Of a stretch of DNA of 64,000 nucleotides, positions 33,476-41,598 are shown one piece after another; position 1 is the stretch's first letter; every line of letters begins with the position of its first letter. Below the pieces are notes generated by a model. That model was not told where the DNA came from. It did no database searches and saw only the letters and a list, made by a program, of their open reading frames with translations. Position numbers and translations under genes: made by a program. Source of the DNA: Phycisphaerales bacterium (GTDB lineage: Bacteria > Planctomycetota > Phycisphaerae > Tepidisphaerales > Tepidisphaeraceae). The stretch lies in contig JADYZN010000033.1 of the NCBI GenBank assembly GCA_020853095.1, positions 62,001-126,000 on the forward strand, in the 5' to 3' direction.

Positions 33476-34395
33476 TGGACCAACTGATCCAGCAATTGAT
33501 CAATGGACTTTCGGTGGGCGCGACCTATGCCCTGATCGCGCTGGGTTACACCATGGTCTATGGCATTTTGCGGTTGATCAATTTCGCGCATGGTGAAGTA
33601 TATATGGTCGGGGCGGTCAGCTCGTATTACCTGGCCGAGTGGACGATGGGGTGGACGGGGTCGTTGTGGGTGGCGCTGCCGATCGTGGTGGTCGGTTCGA
33701 TGCTGGTTTGTTCGATCCTGGGGTTTTTGATCGAGTTCCTGGCGTATCGCCCGTTGCGCGACCGGCCGCGTCTGGTGGTGCTGATCTCGGCGATCGGGGT
33801 GTCGCTGCTGTTGCAGAACCTGGCGCAATTTCCTGAATTGTTCGGCCCGACGCCCCGGCGGTTTCCGGCGTTGATCCAGAGCACGCCGGTTTTTTACAAC
33901 GCCGCCCACACCATTGTGCTGACCAACCTGGACGTGTTGAGTCTGGGTTTGACGCTGGGGTTGATGGTCATCATGACGTGGGTGGTGCTGGGGACCAAAA
34001 CCGGCCTGGCGCTGCGGGCGGTGTCGTTCCGATTTGACACCTCCATGCTGATGGGGATCAACACCGGGCGGATCATCTCCTTCACGTTCATGTTCGGCTC
34101 GGCATTGGCGGCGGTGGCGGGGACGATCGATGCGATTCGATACGATGTGCGGCCCTTGATGGGTTTGTTGCCGGGATTGAAGGCGTTTGTGGCGGCGGTG
34201 CTGGGCGGGATCGGGTCGATCCCCGGCGCGGTGGTGGGCGGATTGTTCATGGGATTGTCGGAGACGCTGGTCAAGGGATATCTGCCCAGCGCCTACACGG
34301 GATACGCGGACGCGGTGGCGTTCGTGTTGTTGATCGTGATCCTGCTGGTGCGGCCGACGGGATTGTTTGGGCGGGTGGCGCCGGAAAAGGTTTAA
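33475..34395 (+). CDS. livH: branched-chain amino-acid ABC transporter permease LivH
   Basis: A 306-residue inner-membrane permease with about eight helices. It begins QLIQQLINGLSVGATYALIA LGYTMVYGI, the conserved LivH start. The ATPase-contact segment is LVLGTKTGLALRA in the middle, and FVAAVLGGIGSIPGAVVGGL is the typical C-terminal helix block. The ATG overlaps the binding-protein stop by one base (TGATG). It pairs with LivM to form the transport channel. Confidence 0.95.
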   Translation: MDQLIQQLINGLSVGATYALIALGYTMVYGILRLINFAHGEVYMVGAVSSYYLAEWTMGWTGSLWVALPIVVVGSMLVCSILGFLIEFLAYRPLRDRPRLVVLISAIGVSLLLQNLAQFPELFGPTPRRFPALIQSTPVFYNAAHTIVLTNLDVLSLGLTLGLMVIMTWVVLGTKTGLALRAVSFRFDTSMLMGINTGRIISFTFMFGSALAAVAGTIDAIRYDVRPLMGLLPGLKAFVAAVLGGIGSIPGAVVGGLFMGLSETLVKGYLPSAYTGYADAVAFVLLIVILLVRPTGLFGRVAPEKV

Positions 34396-34429
34396 TCGAG
34401 GTCCGGAGCATGGATCGAGGCTGGTTGGG

Positions 34430-35473
34430 ATGAGCGTCAACGCCCTGACATTTCGCCGTCTGCCCCAGTTGCCGGTGTGGGTGATCAACCTGGCGTTGAC
34501 GGCCATCCTCGCGGGGCTTTGGCCGTTGGGAAGGGTGCTGGAACATCAGCTCAATCCGTATTTTCTGCAAATCCTGATCCTGGTCGGCATCAACATCATG
34601 CTGGCCGTGAGTTTGAACCTGGTGAACGGGATCACCGGGCAGTTTTCGCTGGGCCACGCGGGGTTCATGGCGGTGGGCGCGTATGCGGCCGGTGTGCTGC
34701 TTCGTCATTACCAGCCGCAGGGTTGGGAAATTCCACTGGTCATGCTGGGGGTGTTGTGCCTGGGAGGGGTGTTGGCGGCGCTGGCGGGGCTGGTCGTGGG
34801 GATCCCGACGCTGCGATTGCAGGGGGATTATCTGGCCATCGCGACGCTGGGGTTTGGCGAGATCATCAACGTCGTCATCATCAACACCGAGTCGGTGGGT
34901 TCGTTTTACGTCGGCGGGTCGGCAGGGTTGCACGGGATTCCGATCCACGCGAATTTTTTCTGGACGTTCGGTGCGGCGTTGATCTGCATCGTCTGCGTCT
35001 GGAGGCTGGCTTATTCCAACAAGGGCAAGGCGTTCGCGGCCATTCGCGAAGATGAAATCGCGGCCGGTGCGATGGGGGTCAACACGACCTATTACAAGGT
35101 GGCGGCGTTCGCGATCGGGGCTTTTTTCGCCGGCGTGGCCGGTGGCGTTTCGGCGACGTGGTTCGGCAATCTCGATCCCGAATCGTTCCGTTTCATGCGA
35201 TCCATCGAGATCGTGGCGATGGTGGTCCTGGGCGGCAGCGGGTCGATCACCGGGGCGATCCTGGCGGCGGTGGTGCTGACGTGGCTTCCCGAACAGTTGC
35301 GGGCGGTGCAGGAATGGCGATTGGTCATCTACGCGCTGGTGTTGATTTTGATGATGATTTTCCGGCCGGCGGGGCTGTTGGGCAATCGCGAGTTGTGGCC
35401 GATCCCCGGCCGGCGCAGGCCCGGCCCATCCCCCACCGCCGATCCGGATTCACGACAACGGATGATGGCCTGA
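34430..35473 (+). CDS. livM: branched-chain amino-acid ABC transporter permease LivM
   Basis: A 347-residue permease. Family signatures are LAVSLNLVNGITGQFSLGHA GFM, TLRLQGDYLAIATLGFGEII and AFAAIREDEIAAGAMGVNTT, where the last is the cytoplasmic loop docking on the ATPase. VVLGGSGSITGAILAAVVLT is the last helix block. I chose ATG at 34430, since an earlier in-frame start at 34367 lies in livH and lacks homology. A short Pro-rich tail ends the protein. It follows livH by 34 nt. Confidence 0.95.
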   Translation: MSVNALTFRRLPQLPVWVINLALTAILAGLWPLGRVLEHQLNPYFLQILILVGINIMLAVSLNLVNGITGQFSLGHAGFMAVGAYAAGVLLRHYQPQGWEIPLVMLGVLCLGGVLAALAGLVVGIPTLRLQGDYLAIATLGFGEIINVVIINTESVGSFYVGGSAGLHGIPIHANFFWTFGAALICIVCVWRLAYSNKGKAFAAIREDEIAAGAMGVNTTYYKVAAFAIGAFFAGVAGGVSATWFGNLDPESFRFMRSIEIVAMVVLGGSGSITGAILAAVVLTWLPEQLRAVQEWRLVIYALVLILMMIFRPAGLLGNRELWPIPGRRRPGPSPTADPDSRQRMMA

Positions 35474-35495
35474 AGGATGAAAATAAGCGTAAACG

Positions 35496-36260
35496 ATGTC
35501 GCTGCTTGAGATTTCCAACCTGTCGGTGGTGTTTGGCGGCCTGAAGGCGCTGTGCGATTTTGATTTAACGCTGGAACAGGGTGAACTGGTCGGATTGATC
35601 GGCCCCAACGGCGCGGGCAAGACGACCACGTTCAACATCGTCACGGGGGTTTACCGCCCCACCGCCGGCGATGTCCGGCTGGACGGGCGGTCGATCGTGG
35701 GGTTCAAACCGCACCAGATCAATCATCGCGGGATTGCGCGGACGTTTCAGAACATCCGCCTGTTCGCCGGCATGAGCGTGCTGGACAACGTGCTGGTGGG
35801 GTTCAACCAATCGCTGCGGCACGGCTTTGCCGGCACGGTATTCCGCACGCCCCGCCACCAGCACGAAGACCAGCGAAATCAGGATCGGGCGGTGGAACTA
35901 TTGTCCACGTTGGGGCTGGATGACCGGGCGATGGAGATTGCCCACAATCTTCCGTATGGGGACCAGCGCCGCCTGGAGATCGCGCGGGCGCTGGCGACGA
36001 ACCCCAAGGTCCTGCTGCTGGATGAGCCGGCGGCCGGCATGAACCCGCAGGAAAAAATCGAGTTGAGCGGTTTGATCGAGATGATTCGCCAGCGCTTCGG
36101 GGTCGGCATCTGGTTGATCGAACACGACATGAAGCTGGTGATGTCGATCTGTCAGCGCCTCACGGTACTGGACCATGGCCAGGTCATCGCGGTGGGAACT
36201 CCGGAACAGGTGCGGGCCGACCCGCGCGTCTGCGAGGCGTACCTGGGAGAGCCGACATGA
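35496..36260 (+). CDS. livG: branched-chain amino-acid ABC transporter ATP-binding protein LivG
   Basis: A 254-residue ATPase. Walker A is GLIGPNGAGKTTTFN, the signature is the LivG-type LPYGDQRRLEIARAL (in place of LSGGQ), Walker B is VLLLDEPAAGMNP and the switch His is in LIEHDMKLVMSI. It couples ATP hydrolysis to transport with LivF, LivH and LivM. It starts 22 nt after livM, and its TGA overlaps the livF ATG (ATGA at 36257-36260). Confidence 0.96.
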   Translation: MSLLEISNLSVVFGGLKALCDFDLTLEQGELVGLIGPNGAGKTTTFNIVTGVYRPTAGDVRLDGRSIVGFKPHQINHRGIARTFQNIRLFAGMSVLDNVLVGFNQSLRHGFAGTVFRTPRHQHEDQRNQDRAVELLSTLGLDDRAMEIAHNLPYGDQRRLEIARALATNPKVLLLDEPAAGMNPQEKIELSGLIEMIRQRFGVGIWLIEHDMKLVMSICQRLTVLDHGQVIAVGTPEQVRADPRVCEAYLGEPT

Positions 36261-36994
36261 CCGAACCGGCCGGGGCCGACCATGCTTTGTTGTCGGTGGA
36301 TCATCTTTCGGTGGCCTATGGCGCCATTCGCGCCCTGCGCGACGTCTCGTTGCACATTCAGGCCGGCCAGATCGTGGCGTTGATCGGATCCAACGGCGCG
36401 GGAAAGACGACGTTGCTGCGGACGATTTCCGGCCTGTTAAGGCCGGCCGATGGGACCATCCGATGGAACGGCGATGATCTTCATACGCTGGCCCCCCACC
36501 GGATCGTGCGAAAAGGGATTTGTCACGTGCCCGAAGGAAGGCAGATTTTCGCCAATCTGAGCGTTCGCGAAAACCTCATCCTTGGTGCTTATTCATTGCC
36601 GCACGACAAGGCTTCGGTGCAATCGGCGATGCGAAACGTGTTCGATTTGTTTCCGATCCTGGACGAACGAAAACATCAAAACGCCGGCACGCTCTCCGGC
36701 GGCGAACAGCAGATGCTCGCCATCGGGCGGGCGTTGATGGGACAACCCAAACTGCTGCTGCTGGATGAGCCGTCGCTGGGTTTGGCCCCGCTGATCGTCC
36801 GCAAGATTTTCCAAATCATCCGCGACATCAACGCGCGGGGCACGACCATTTTCCTGGTCGAACAAAACGCCCACATGGCCCTGACCATCGCCCATCGTGG
36901 GTACGTCCTGCAATCGGGCCAGGTCCAGTTGCACGGCCCGGCCGACCGGCTGCTGCAAGACCCGCAGGTCAAGGAAGCCTATCTGGGCGGATGA
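36257..36994 (+). CDS. livF: branched-chain amino-acid ABC transporter ATP-binding protein LivF
   Basis: A 245-residue ATPase. Walker A is ALIGSNGAGKTTLLRTISG, signature LSGGEQQMLAIGRAL, Walker B LLLDEPSLGLAP, and the switch region FLVEQNAHMALTIAHRGYVL is typical of LivF. It is the last gene of the operon. The 3' end overlaps the convergent uncharacterised gene by 16 nt, so no terminator can lie between them. Confidence 0.96.
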   Translation: MTEPAGADHALLSVDHLSVAYGAIRALRDVSLHIQAGQIVALIGSNGAGKTTLLRTISGLLRPADGTIRWNGDDLHTLAPHRIVRKGICHVPEGRQIFANLSVRENLILGAYSLPHDKASVQSAMRNVFDLFPILDERKHQNAGTLSGGEQQMLAIGRALMGQPKLLLLDEPSLGLAPLIVRKIFQIIRDINARGTTIFLVEQNAHMALTIAHRGYVLQSGQVQLHGPADRLLQDPQVKEAYLGG

Positions 36995-37446
36995 CGGCCG
37001 GACAGATCGTCGCGAAGGTACGATTTGAACGTCGGCAATCCGGCGGCCTCCCACGCTTGTTCGATTCGGCTTGCGATTTGCTGGTTTTGCCGCATCAATT
37101 CGCGGAAGATTTCATATTCCGCCGATTGCGGATCGGGACAGCAATGCAGGTCATGTGTGTCGGCCCGAAACAAATACCCCTCGCCAACCGGCCTGGGATC
37201 GAGAATCAGCTTCATGTGCGGGTAATGACGATTTCCCAGCCGCAGTCGAACCGTCGGCCGGCCGGGGCCGACATCGTGTTCCAGAATGGACGATTGATAA
37301 AAACAATTCTCCGGCTGCCGGCGCAATTCATCCAGCCTCCGCCGGACCGGCAATGGGAGCGGCTGGCCTTCATAGGCCACTTTCAAGTACAACTCGATCG
37401 CCCGCCAGACTTGTGCGGGCTGAGGCAAAGAAATTGAATCCGGCAT
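36979..37446 (-). CDS. conserved-looking protein of unknown function
   Basis: A 155-residue soluble protein with no recognised family. It has a helical start (AQVWRAIELYLKVAYEGQPL) and a central beta-rich region (TVRLRLGNRHYPHMKLILDP), followed by YLFRADTHDLHCCPD, an acidic-His-Cys cluster, and a helical end. The CC and nearby His could bind metal, but this is weak. I chose ATG at 37446 because GGAG lies 8 nt upstream. It overlaps livF tail-to-tail and is divergent from the response-regulator gene. Confidence 0.72.
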   Translation of the reverse strand: MPDSISLPQPAQVWRAIELYLKVAYEGQPLPLPVRRRLDELRRQPENCFYQSSILEHDVGPGRPTVRLRLGNRHYPHMKLILDPRPVGEGYLFRADTHDLHCCPDPQSAEYEIFRELMRQNQQIASRIEQAWEAAGLPTFKSYLRDDLSGRHPPR

Positions 37447-37486
37447 CGGCAGTCTCCGGCGGTTCACGAATCGGGCGACGAACCTT

Positions 37487-37492
37487 TATAAT
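37487..37492 (+). promoter_or_regulatory. -10 box upstream of the response-regulator gene
   Basis: Perfect TATAAT, about 94 nt before the ATG at 37586. The leader of some 87 nt would hold two perfect hairpins. The -35 region is weak. Confidence 0.5.
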
Positions 37493-37510
37493 CGTCGTGG
37501 TCCAGTGGCG

Positions 37511-37568
37511 GGCGGCGGTCCTCCGCCGCCGCATTCGGCCAGAACGTCGGCGTCGCGGGAGCGACGCC
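37511..37568 (+). repeat. two tandem perfect hairpins in the 5' leader of the response-regulator gene
   Basis: Stem one is 8 bp (37511-37518 with 37523-37530) with loop TCCT. Stem two is 8 bp (37549-37556 with 37561-37568) with loop GGGA. Neither is followed by a T run, so they are not intrinsic terminators. They lie between the -10 box and the AAGGA ribosome binding site at 37573-37577. Confidence 0.7.
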
Positions 37569-37585
37569 CTCCAAGGATTGTAGCA

Positions 37586-37975
37586 ATGGTCAAGTCATCG
37601 CCCAGCGTATTGGTGGTGGAAGACGATCCGGAAATCAATCAGTTGGTGGGGGCATACGTCGAGATCGCGGGCTTTGGATACCATTGTGCGCTGGATGGCC
37701 AGTCGGCCCTGCGGATGGCCCGGGCCGATCCGCCGGCGCTGGTGGTGCTGGACATCATGCTGCCGGACCTGGATGGATTTGAGGTTTGCCGCAGACTCAG
37801 GGCAATGCCTTCAACGGCACGGGTTCCGGTCATTTTGCTGTCGGCGGTGGACCGCCCGGAACACCGTCAAAAAGGGCAAATCTGCGGTGCCGTGGCCTAT
37901 CTGACCAAGCCATTCGATCCCGACCGACTGATTGAAACCATCAAACAGGCGGCGTCCGGGAATGGGCATCCATGA
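37586..37975 (+). CDS. single-domain response regulator (receiver)
   Basis: A 129-residue CheY-like receiver with no output domain. Conserved residues are visible: VLVVEDDPEIN (acidic pocket Asp-Asp), LVVLDIMLPDLDGFEVC (phosphoacceptor Asp in VLDIM), ILLSAVDRPEHRQ (Thr/Ser switch) and AYLTKPFDPDRLI (Lys). It would be phosphorylated by an unseen histidine kinase. ATG at 37586 has AAGGA 8 nt upstream. Its end is 19 nt from the end of the convergent ubiquitin-like operon, so it is not part of that operon. Confidence 0.93.
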   Translation: MVKSSPSVLVVEDDPEINQLVGAYVEIAGFGYHCALDGQSALRMARADPPALVVLDIMLPDLDGFEVCRRLRAMPSTARVPVILLSAVDRPEHRQKGQICGAVAYLTKPFDPDRLIETIKQAASGNGHP

Positions 37976-37994
37976 GCCTCAGGTCGATGGAGGA

Positions 37995-38621
37995 TTATGG
38001 GGGAGATTGCAGGGGGGGTTGCAGGTTGGCCGAGTCGATGGGCAACTCGGACGAATGCAGATCGGCCCACATGGCGGCCTCGCCATCCAGCGGGCTGCGA
38101 ATGTTGTAAGCCTGATACGCGATCATTTCACCGATGCGGATGATCAAGTCCACCAGTCGTTCGCCGGCCGTCCAATGATCCCCCACGCAGATGGTGGCCG
38201 GGTCGATATTGGGGTGGAAGATCGGGGTGAGCATCCGGCATTTGGGGGCCAGGCGAGGATAATCGGCGGTCAATTGAATTTCCACCTCGTGGCGGTTGCG
38301 GCGGATGGGCTTGCCATCCGGGCCGCGATCCAGACCCAAAACCTGATAGGCGATGCGGTAAAGATCGGGCGGATTCCCTTGGGAATGAATGATTTGGATC
38401 GGGGGAAAATTCGCAAAGGCATGTGTGATTTGCTGTGCGTCGGCCGTCAATCGGCGAAAACGCACGCCGGGCTTGTGGGCGGCGGCCGGTTGATTCACCG
38501 GCGCGGCGATGTGGGGAACGCTCAACGTCGCCCCGCACCCTTTGCAGCGGGCGGATCGGCCGGCATAGGCATCGGGAACACTGAATGATCGGCCGCAGCC
38601 CTGACAGGTAAAATCAATCAT
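37995..38621 (-). CDS. E2-like ubiquitin-conjugating enzyme with N-terminal zinc ribbon
   Basis: A 208-residue protein. Residues 6-29 hold two CxxC pairs (CQGC, CKGC), a zinc ribbon. From about residue 55 the UBC fold can be followed to RHEVEIQLTADYPRLAPK, then the E2 motif FHPNIDPATICVGDHW. This gives HPN at 136-138 and Cys145 nine residues after the His, almost the eukaryotic spacing. The Trp150 region and a C-terminal helix pair (RLVDLIIRIGEMIAYQA) also match E2 enzymes. The Asn of HPN is the oxyanion-hole residue. It should accept an activated Ubl on Cys145. It is the last gene of a minus-strand operon with Ubl, E1, JAMM and two FHA proteins. ATG at 38621 follows the FHA-RING stop by 21 nt. 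Confidence 0.88.
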   Translation of the reverse strand: MIDFTCQGCGRSFSVPDAYAGRSARCKGCGATLSVPHIAAPVNQPAAAHKPGVRFRRLTADAQQITHAFANFPPIQIIHSQGNPPDLYRIAYQVLGLDRGPDGKPIRRNRHEVEIQLTADYPRLAPKCRMLTPIFHPNIDPATICVGDHWTAGERLVDLIIRIGEMIAYQAYNIRSPLDGEAAMWADLHSSELPIDSANLQPPLQSPP

Positions 38622-38642
38622 AAGCAATGATTACAACACTAT

Positions 38643-39575
38643 TTATCGCATCGACCACAACGATCGACGCAGCCAGAAGGAATACGAAAAGACCAGCCCA
38701 GCGGCCAGTCCAACCAGAGAAATCAGCAATGCGCCGGCCGCCAGCTTGCGATGTTGGCGCGTGCGGACGAGATAAATCCCGTCGATCAAACCCGTCACCA
38801 GTGCGGTCAGGCCAAAGGTGAACATGCCCAGCACCGCGGCGAACAAACTCGATGCCAGCAACAACAAAGGCCAGTGATGCGAATCGACCGGGACGGGATC
38901 GTGATCCATCGTCGTCGGCGCAGTGGCTTGCGGGCCGGCCAGGATATTCACCTGGTCACAACCATAGGCCGCACATCCCTGGTTTTCGACCCAGCATTCC
39001 GCATGATAAACATGCTGGCAGGATGGACAGCAAGTCACCTGTTCGGCCGGCAAAATGACGCACTGACAGATGCCGCAGGCGGTCTGTCCGGCCGATGCGA
39101 CCATCACGGGCCTGGCCTGGGGGATGGATTGCGGTATCCGCACCGACCGGCCGCAATGCGCGCATCGGCCCTTTGATTTGGCATGGTTGGGACTGACCCA
39201 CAACGGCGCGCCGCACTCGCAATTAAAGAGCGTTCCATCAACCTCGGCCGGCCCGCCGCGATCGAGTGTCAACAATCCTTCGGGCAGTTGGTCGCTTGTG
39301 TGAAAAGTGATGCGCGACGGGCCGATTTCGACCTGATCCCCATCGGCCAGTTGAATCCGGCCGGTGGCGGGCTTGCCGTTGAGTTTCAAGCCGGTGCGGG
39401 AGGAGTTGTCGGCGACGTAATAGCGATCCTTGTCCCCATCGAACCATGCGTGGATGCGGGAGACCGCGACATCATTGATGATGATGTCGTTGGTCAGCCG
39501 CCGTCCCACCAGCAACCGGCCGTCAAACCGGCAGCCAACCTGTCCATCGGGTTGTTGGATGATGAGCGTCGGCAT
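38643..39575 (-). CDS. FHA, zinc-ribbon, RING-like and TM protein (candidate E3)
   Basis: A 310-residue protein with four parts. Residues 1-95 are an FHA domain (GRRLTNDIIINDVAVSRIHA, then NSSRTGLKLNGK), which binds phosphothreonine. Cys119, Cys121, Cys138 and Cys141 form a zinc ribbon. Residues 167-206 are a RING-like treble clef: CGIC, then CPSC, HAEC, and Cys201/Cys206. The pattern C-x2-C-x12-C-x2-C-x4-H-x2-C-x6-C-x4-C resembles the prokaryotic RING families associated with ubiquitin-like gene clusters. The C-terminus has at least two membrane helices. In an operon with E1, E2 and Ubl genes, it is the likely E3, held at the membrane. It starts 2 nt after the upstream gene. Confidence 0.82.
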   Translation of the reverse strand: MPTLIIQQPDGQVGCRFDGRLLVGRRLTNDIIINDVAVSRIHAWFDGDKDRYYVADNSSRTGLKLNGKPATGRIQLADGDQVEIGPSRITFHTSDQLPEGLLTLDRGGPAEVDGTLFNCECGAPLWVSPNHAKSKGRCAHCGRSVRIPQSIPQARPVMVASAGQTACGICQCVILPAEQVTCCPSCQHVYHAECWVENQGCAAYGCDQVNILAGPQATAPTTMDHDPVPVDSHHWPLLLLASSLFAAVLGMFTFGLTALVTGLIDGIYLVRTRQHRKLAAGALLISLVGLAAGLVFSYSFWLRRSLWSMR

Positions 39576-39577
39576 GG

Positions 39578-40852
39578 TTATCCGCCCGCGGCGGCGGCCC
39601 GTGGTTTTTCCTGGAACGTAAAGGTGGTGGCGCCGATCTGGATGCGGTCATTGTTGCGCAACCGCGCCCGCTGGATCGGCCGGCCATTGACCAGGGTCTG
39701 CCCGCCCAATGGCAAATCCTCGATTTCATATCCGCCGGGGACGATGTGGACGGCGGCGTGTCGTCGTCCCACCTGCGGGTCTTTGAACAGATAGATCGCG
39801 CATTGAAGCGATGAGCCGATGTACGTTGGATTGCGATACAGGACAAACTGTTTTCCGGCGATCAGGCCGGCGGTGACTTTCAACCATCCGGATTTGACGA
39901 CGTTTTCGATCAACCCCGTGCCAAATCCCGCGATCGCGCCGATCATCGCGACCCCCACCAGCCGCGACAAGTGGGCATTGCCGGTGTTGACGGCGATGAA
40001 TTCGTACAACACCCCCCCCACCAATCCACCGACCAGCCCGCCGACCATCCCGACGAAAAACTTTCGGGCGTTTCGCATCACCACCCCCGAACCGATGCTC
40101 AGAAACAAACCCAACACCGCCCACGATCCCGCGCGGGCCACGATCTGGCGCGCTTCGGTGGCGATGGATGGGTCTCCTTCAATGAAGCGAAACACCCGGT
40201 CCACGCAAAACGCCGCCACGATGCCGCCGGCCAATCCCAGGATCGCCCCCACCGAACCGTTGATGATCGCGGCCTGCGCGTTGCGTTGAACCAGCGCTTC
40301 GGCCATCGCCAGGCACATGGCGATCATCATGCCGGCGATGGAATAAAACAGGGCGTTGGCCACAAATTCATCCCATTCCTCTCCCGCGGCCACCTGCGTT
40401 CGCCGTTGTTCTTTCTCAACTTCCGTCAGCGAACGGTCGGCTTCGATCGCATAATAAGGATTGTTGCGTGCCACGCGGTCGATCTGCACGATCGCCGCAT
40501 CCGCCTGGGATTCGGTCAACCGGCGGGCGTTTTTTTCCTGTAAAATTTGCCGGCGGGCGTCGATCCATTCGCGCGCCTCGACACGGGCATTGGGCCGAAA
40601 GTGCAACACCTCGCCGCACACCCATCCCAGCATCCCTCCCAGCAGGCCAAACAACGTCATGTAGACCAGCGTGTTGTACCACAGGCCGGCCGATGCGCGG
40701 GCCGGTTCGGGATGGTCGACCGCCGGCAACATCTGCAATTCCTGTCCGGCGGAAGCCAGCGCCTCCTGCTGTCGCAATTTTTCATCAATGCGCGGATCGC
40801 TGATCTCATCCCACGAGATGGTCATGGGCTGGTCGTTCGGGCCTGCCATCAT
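39578..40852 (-). CDS. polytopic membrane protein with C-terminal FHA domain
   Basis: A 424-residue protein. After a soluble N-terminal region come about six hydrophobic helices rich in Gly and Ala (LVYMTLFGLLGGMLGWVCG, GSVGAILGLAGGIVAAFCV, FVGMVGGLVGGLVGGVLYEF). Between the first and second helices is a charged stretch of about 75 residues. The last 90 residues are an FHA domain (LYRNPTYIGSSLQCAIYLF, GRRHAAVHIVPGGYEIED). FHA domains read phosphothreonine, so an unseen Ser/Thr kinase may act upstream. The ATG at 40852 overlaps the JAMM stop (ATGA); ATG at 40849 is equally possible. It is the fourth gene of the ubiquitin-like operon. Confidence 0.82.
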   Translation of the reverse strand: MMAGPNDQPMTISWDEISDPRIDEKLRQQEALASAGQELQMLPAVDHPEPARASAGLWYNTLVYMTLFGLLGGMLGWVCGEVLHFRPNARVEAREWIDARRQILQEKNARRLTESQADAAIVQIDRVARNNPYYAIEADRSLTEVEKEQRRTQVAAGEEWDEFVANALFYSIAGMMIAMCLAMAEALVQRNAQAAIINGSVGAILGLAGGIVAAFCVDRVFRFIEGDPSIATEARQIVARAGSWAVLGLFLSIGSGVVMRNARKFFVGMVGGLVGGLVGGVLYEFIAVNTGNAHLSRLVGVAMIGAIAGFGTGLIENVVKSGWLKVTAGLIAGKQFVLYRNPTYIGSSLQCAIYLFKDPQVGRRHAAVHIVPGGYEIEDLPLGGQTLVNGRPIQRARLRNNDRIQIGATTFTFQEKPRAAAAGG

Positions 40853-41598
40853 CGCACCCACCGATTCATGATGGCCGCCTCCGGGATGGCCGACGGCACG
40901 GCCCCGCCTCCGCCCATCCAATACAACATCCAGATCGACCAGGCGATCGCCGCCAGCGCCAACAGCACGATCAGGATGAAGATGTACATCCCCATTTTCC
41001 CTTCCGATGGCTTTGGTTCAGGAATTGGCTGCATCCGCTCAGGTGTCTCATCCGCCGGTTTGTCGGACTGGACCAGAAATTCCCTGCGGACGGGTTTCCC
41101 TTCATCCCAGACAAACGCCCCTTCATCCTTGCCCAGCGGGTCATATACAAACGCCACCTGCCAGGAGAGATCAAAAAAACTCTGGTGAATGAACAGGTCC
41201 ATCCCCGACAGGAAAATCCCAAACCCCGGATGGGTGTGATACCATCCAACGATTTTGCGATCCGGATGCAGACGGTCCATCTCCGCTTGAATATGCGACC
41301 ACGTTTCGGCCGTGAAGGTGACGTTGGCGCTGGCGCTGGTTGCGTTTTCGCCGCGGATGCACGCCTCCACGTGCAGATAAGGCCCGGCATCATCCCTGCA
41401 TGGCAGCCCCACCAGCACGCCGCAGACTTCCGCATCAAGACGGGTATGGCCATGGTTGTGAATCTCATCAAGCACCGACTGCGCGATGACCACCTGGAAT
41501 TCGTTTCGCCTCCCTTTCAATCCCGCCAGCGTGCGATCAACCCACATCGCGGATTCCATCGCCGCGCCGCCGGATTCGGATGGAGTCTTCACGTCCAT
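40849..41598 (-). CDS. membrane-anchored JAB/JAMM metalloprotease (candidate Ubl processing enzyme)
   Basis: A 249-residue protein. The JAMM motif is intact: upstream Glu57 in AEVCGVLVG, then HTHPGFGIFLSGMD, giving His121, His123, Ser131 and Asp134 in the exact H-x-H-x7-S-x2-D spacing of zinc deubiquitinases (Rpn11, AMSH-type). A Pro/Glu-rich linker leads to one C-terminal membrane helix (MYIFILIVLLALAAIAWSIW). In ubiquitin-like systems JAB proteins trim Ubl precursors or remove Ubl from targets. It starts within the end of the E1 gene (10 nt overlap) and its stop overlaps the next gene. Confidence 0.88.
   Translation of the reverse strand: MDVKTPSESGGAAMESAMWVDRTLAGLKGRRNEFQVVIAQSVLDEIHNHGHTRLDAEVCGVLVGLPCRDDAGPYLHVEACIRGENATSASANVTFTAETWSHIQAEMDRLHPDRKIVGWYHTHPGFGIFLSGMDLFIHQSFFDLSWQVAFVYDPLGKDEGAFVWDEGKPVRREFLVQSDKPADETPERMQPIPEPKPSEGKMGMYIFILIVLLALAAIAWSIWMLYWMGGGGAVPSAIPEAAIMNRWVR

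Noticed and set aside
37511-37568. Rho-independent terminators
   Set aside because: Both hairpins lack a following T run on either strand at the right distance, and they lie between a promoter and a start codon.
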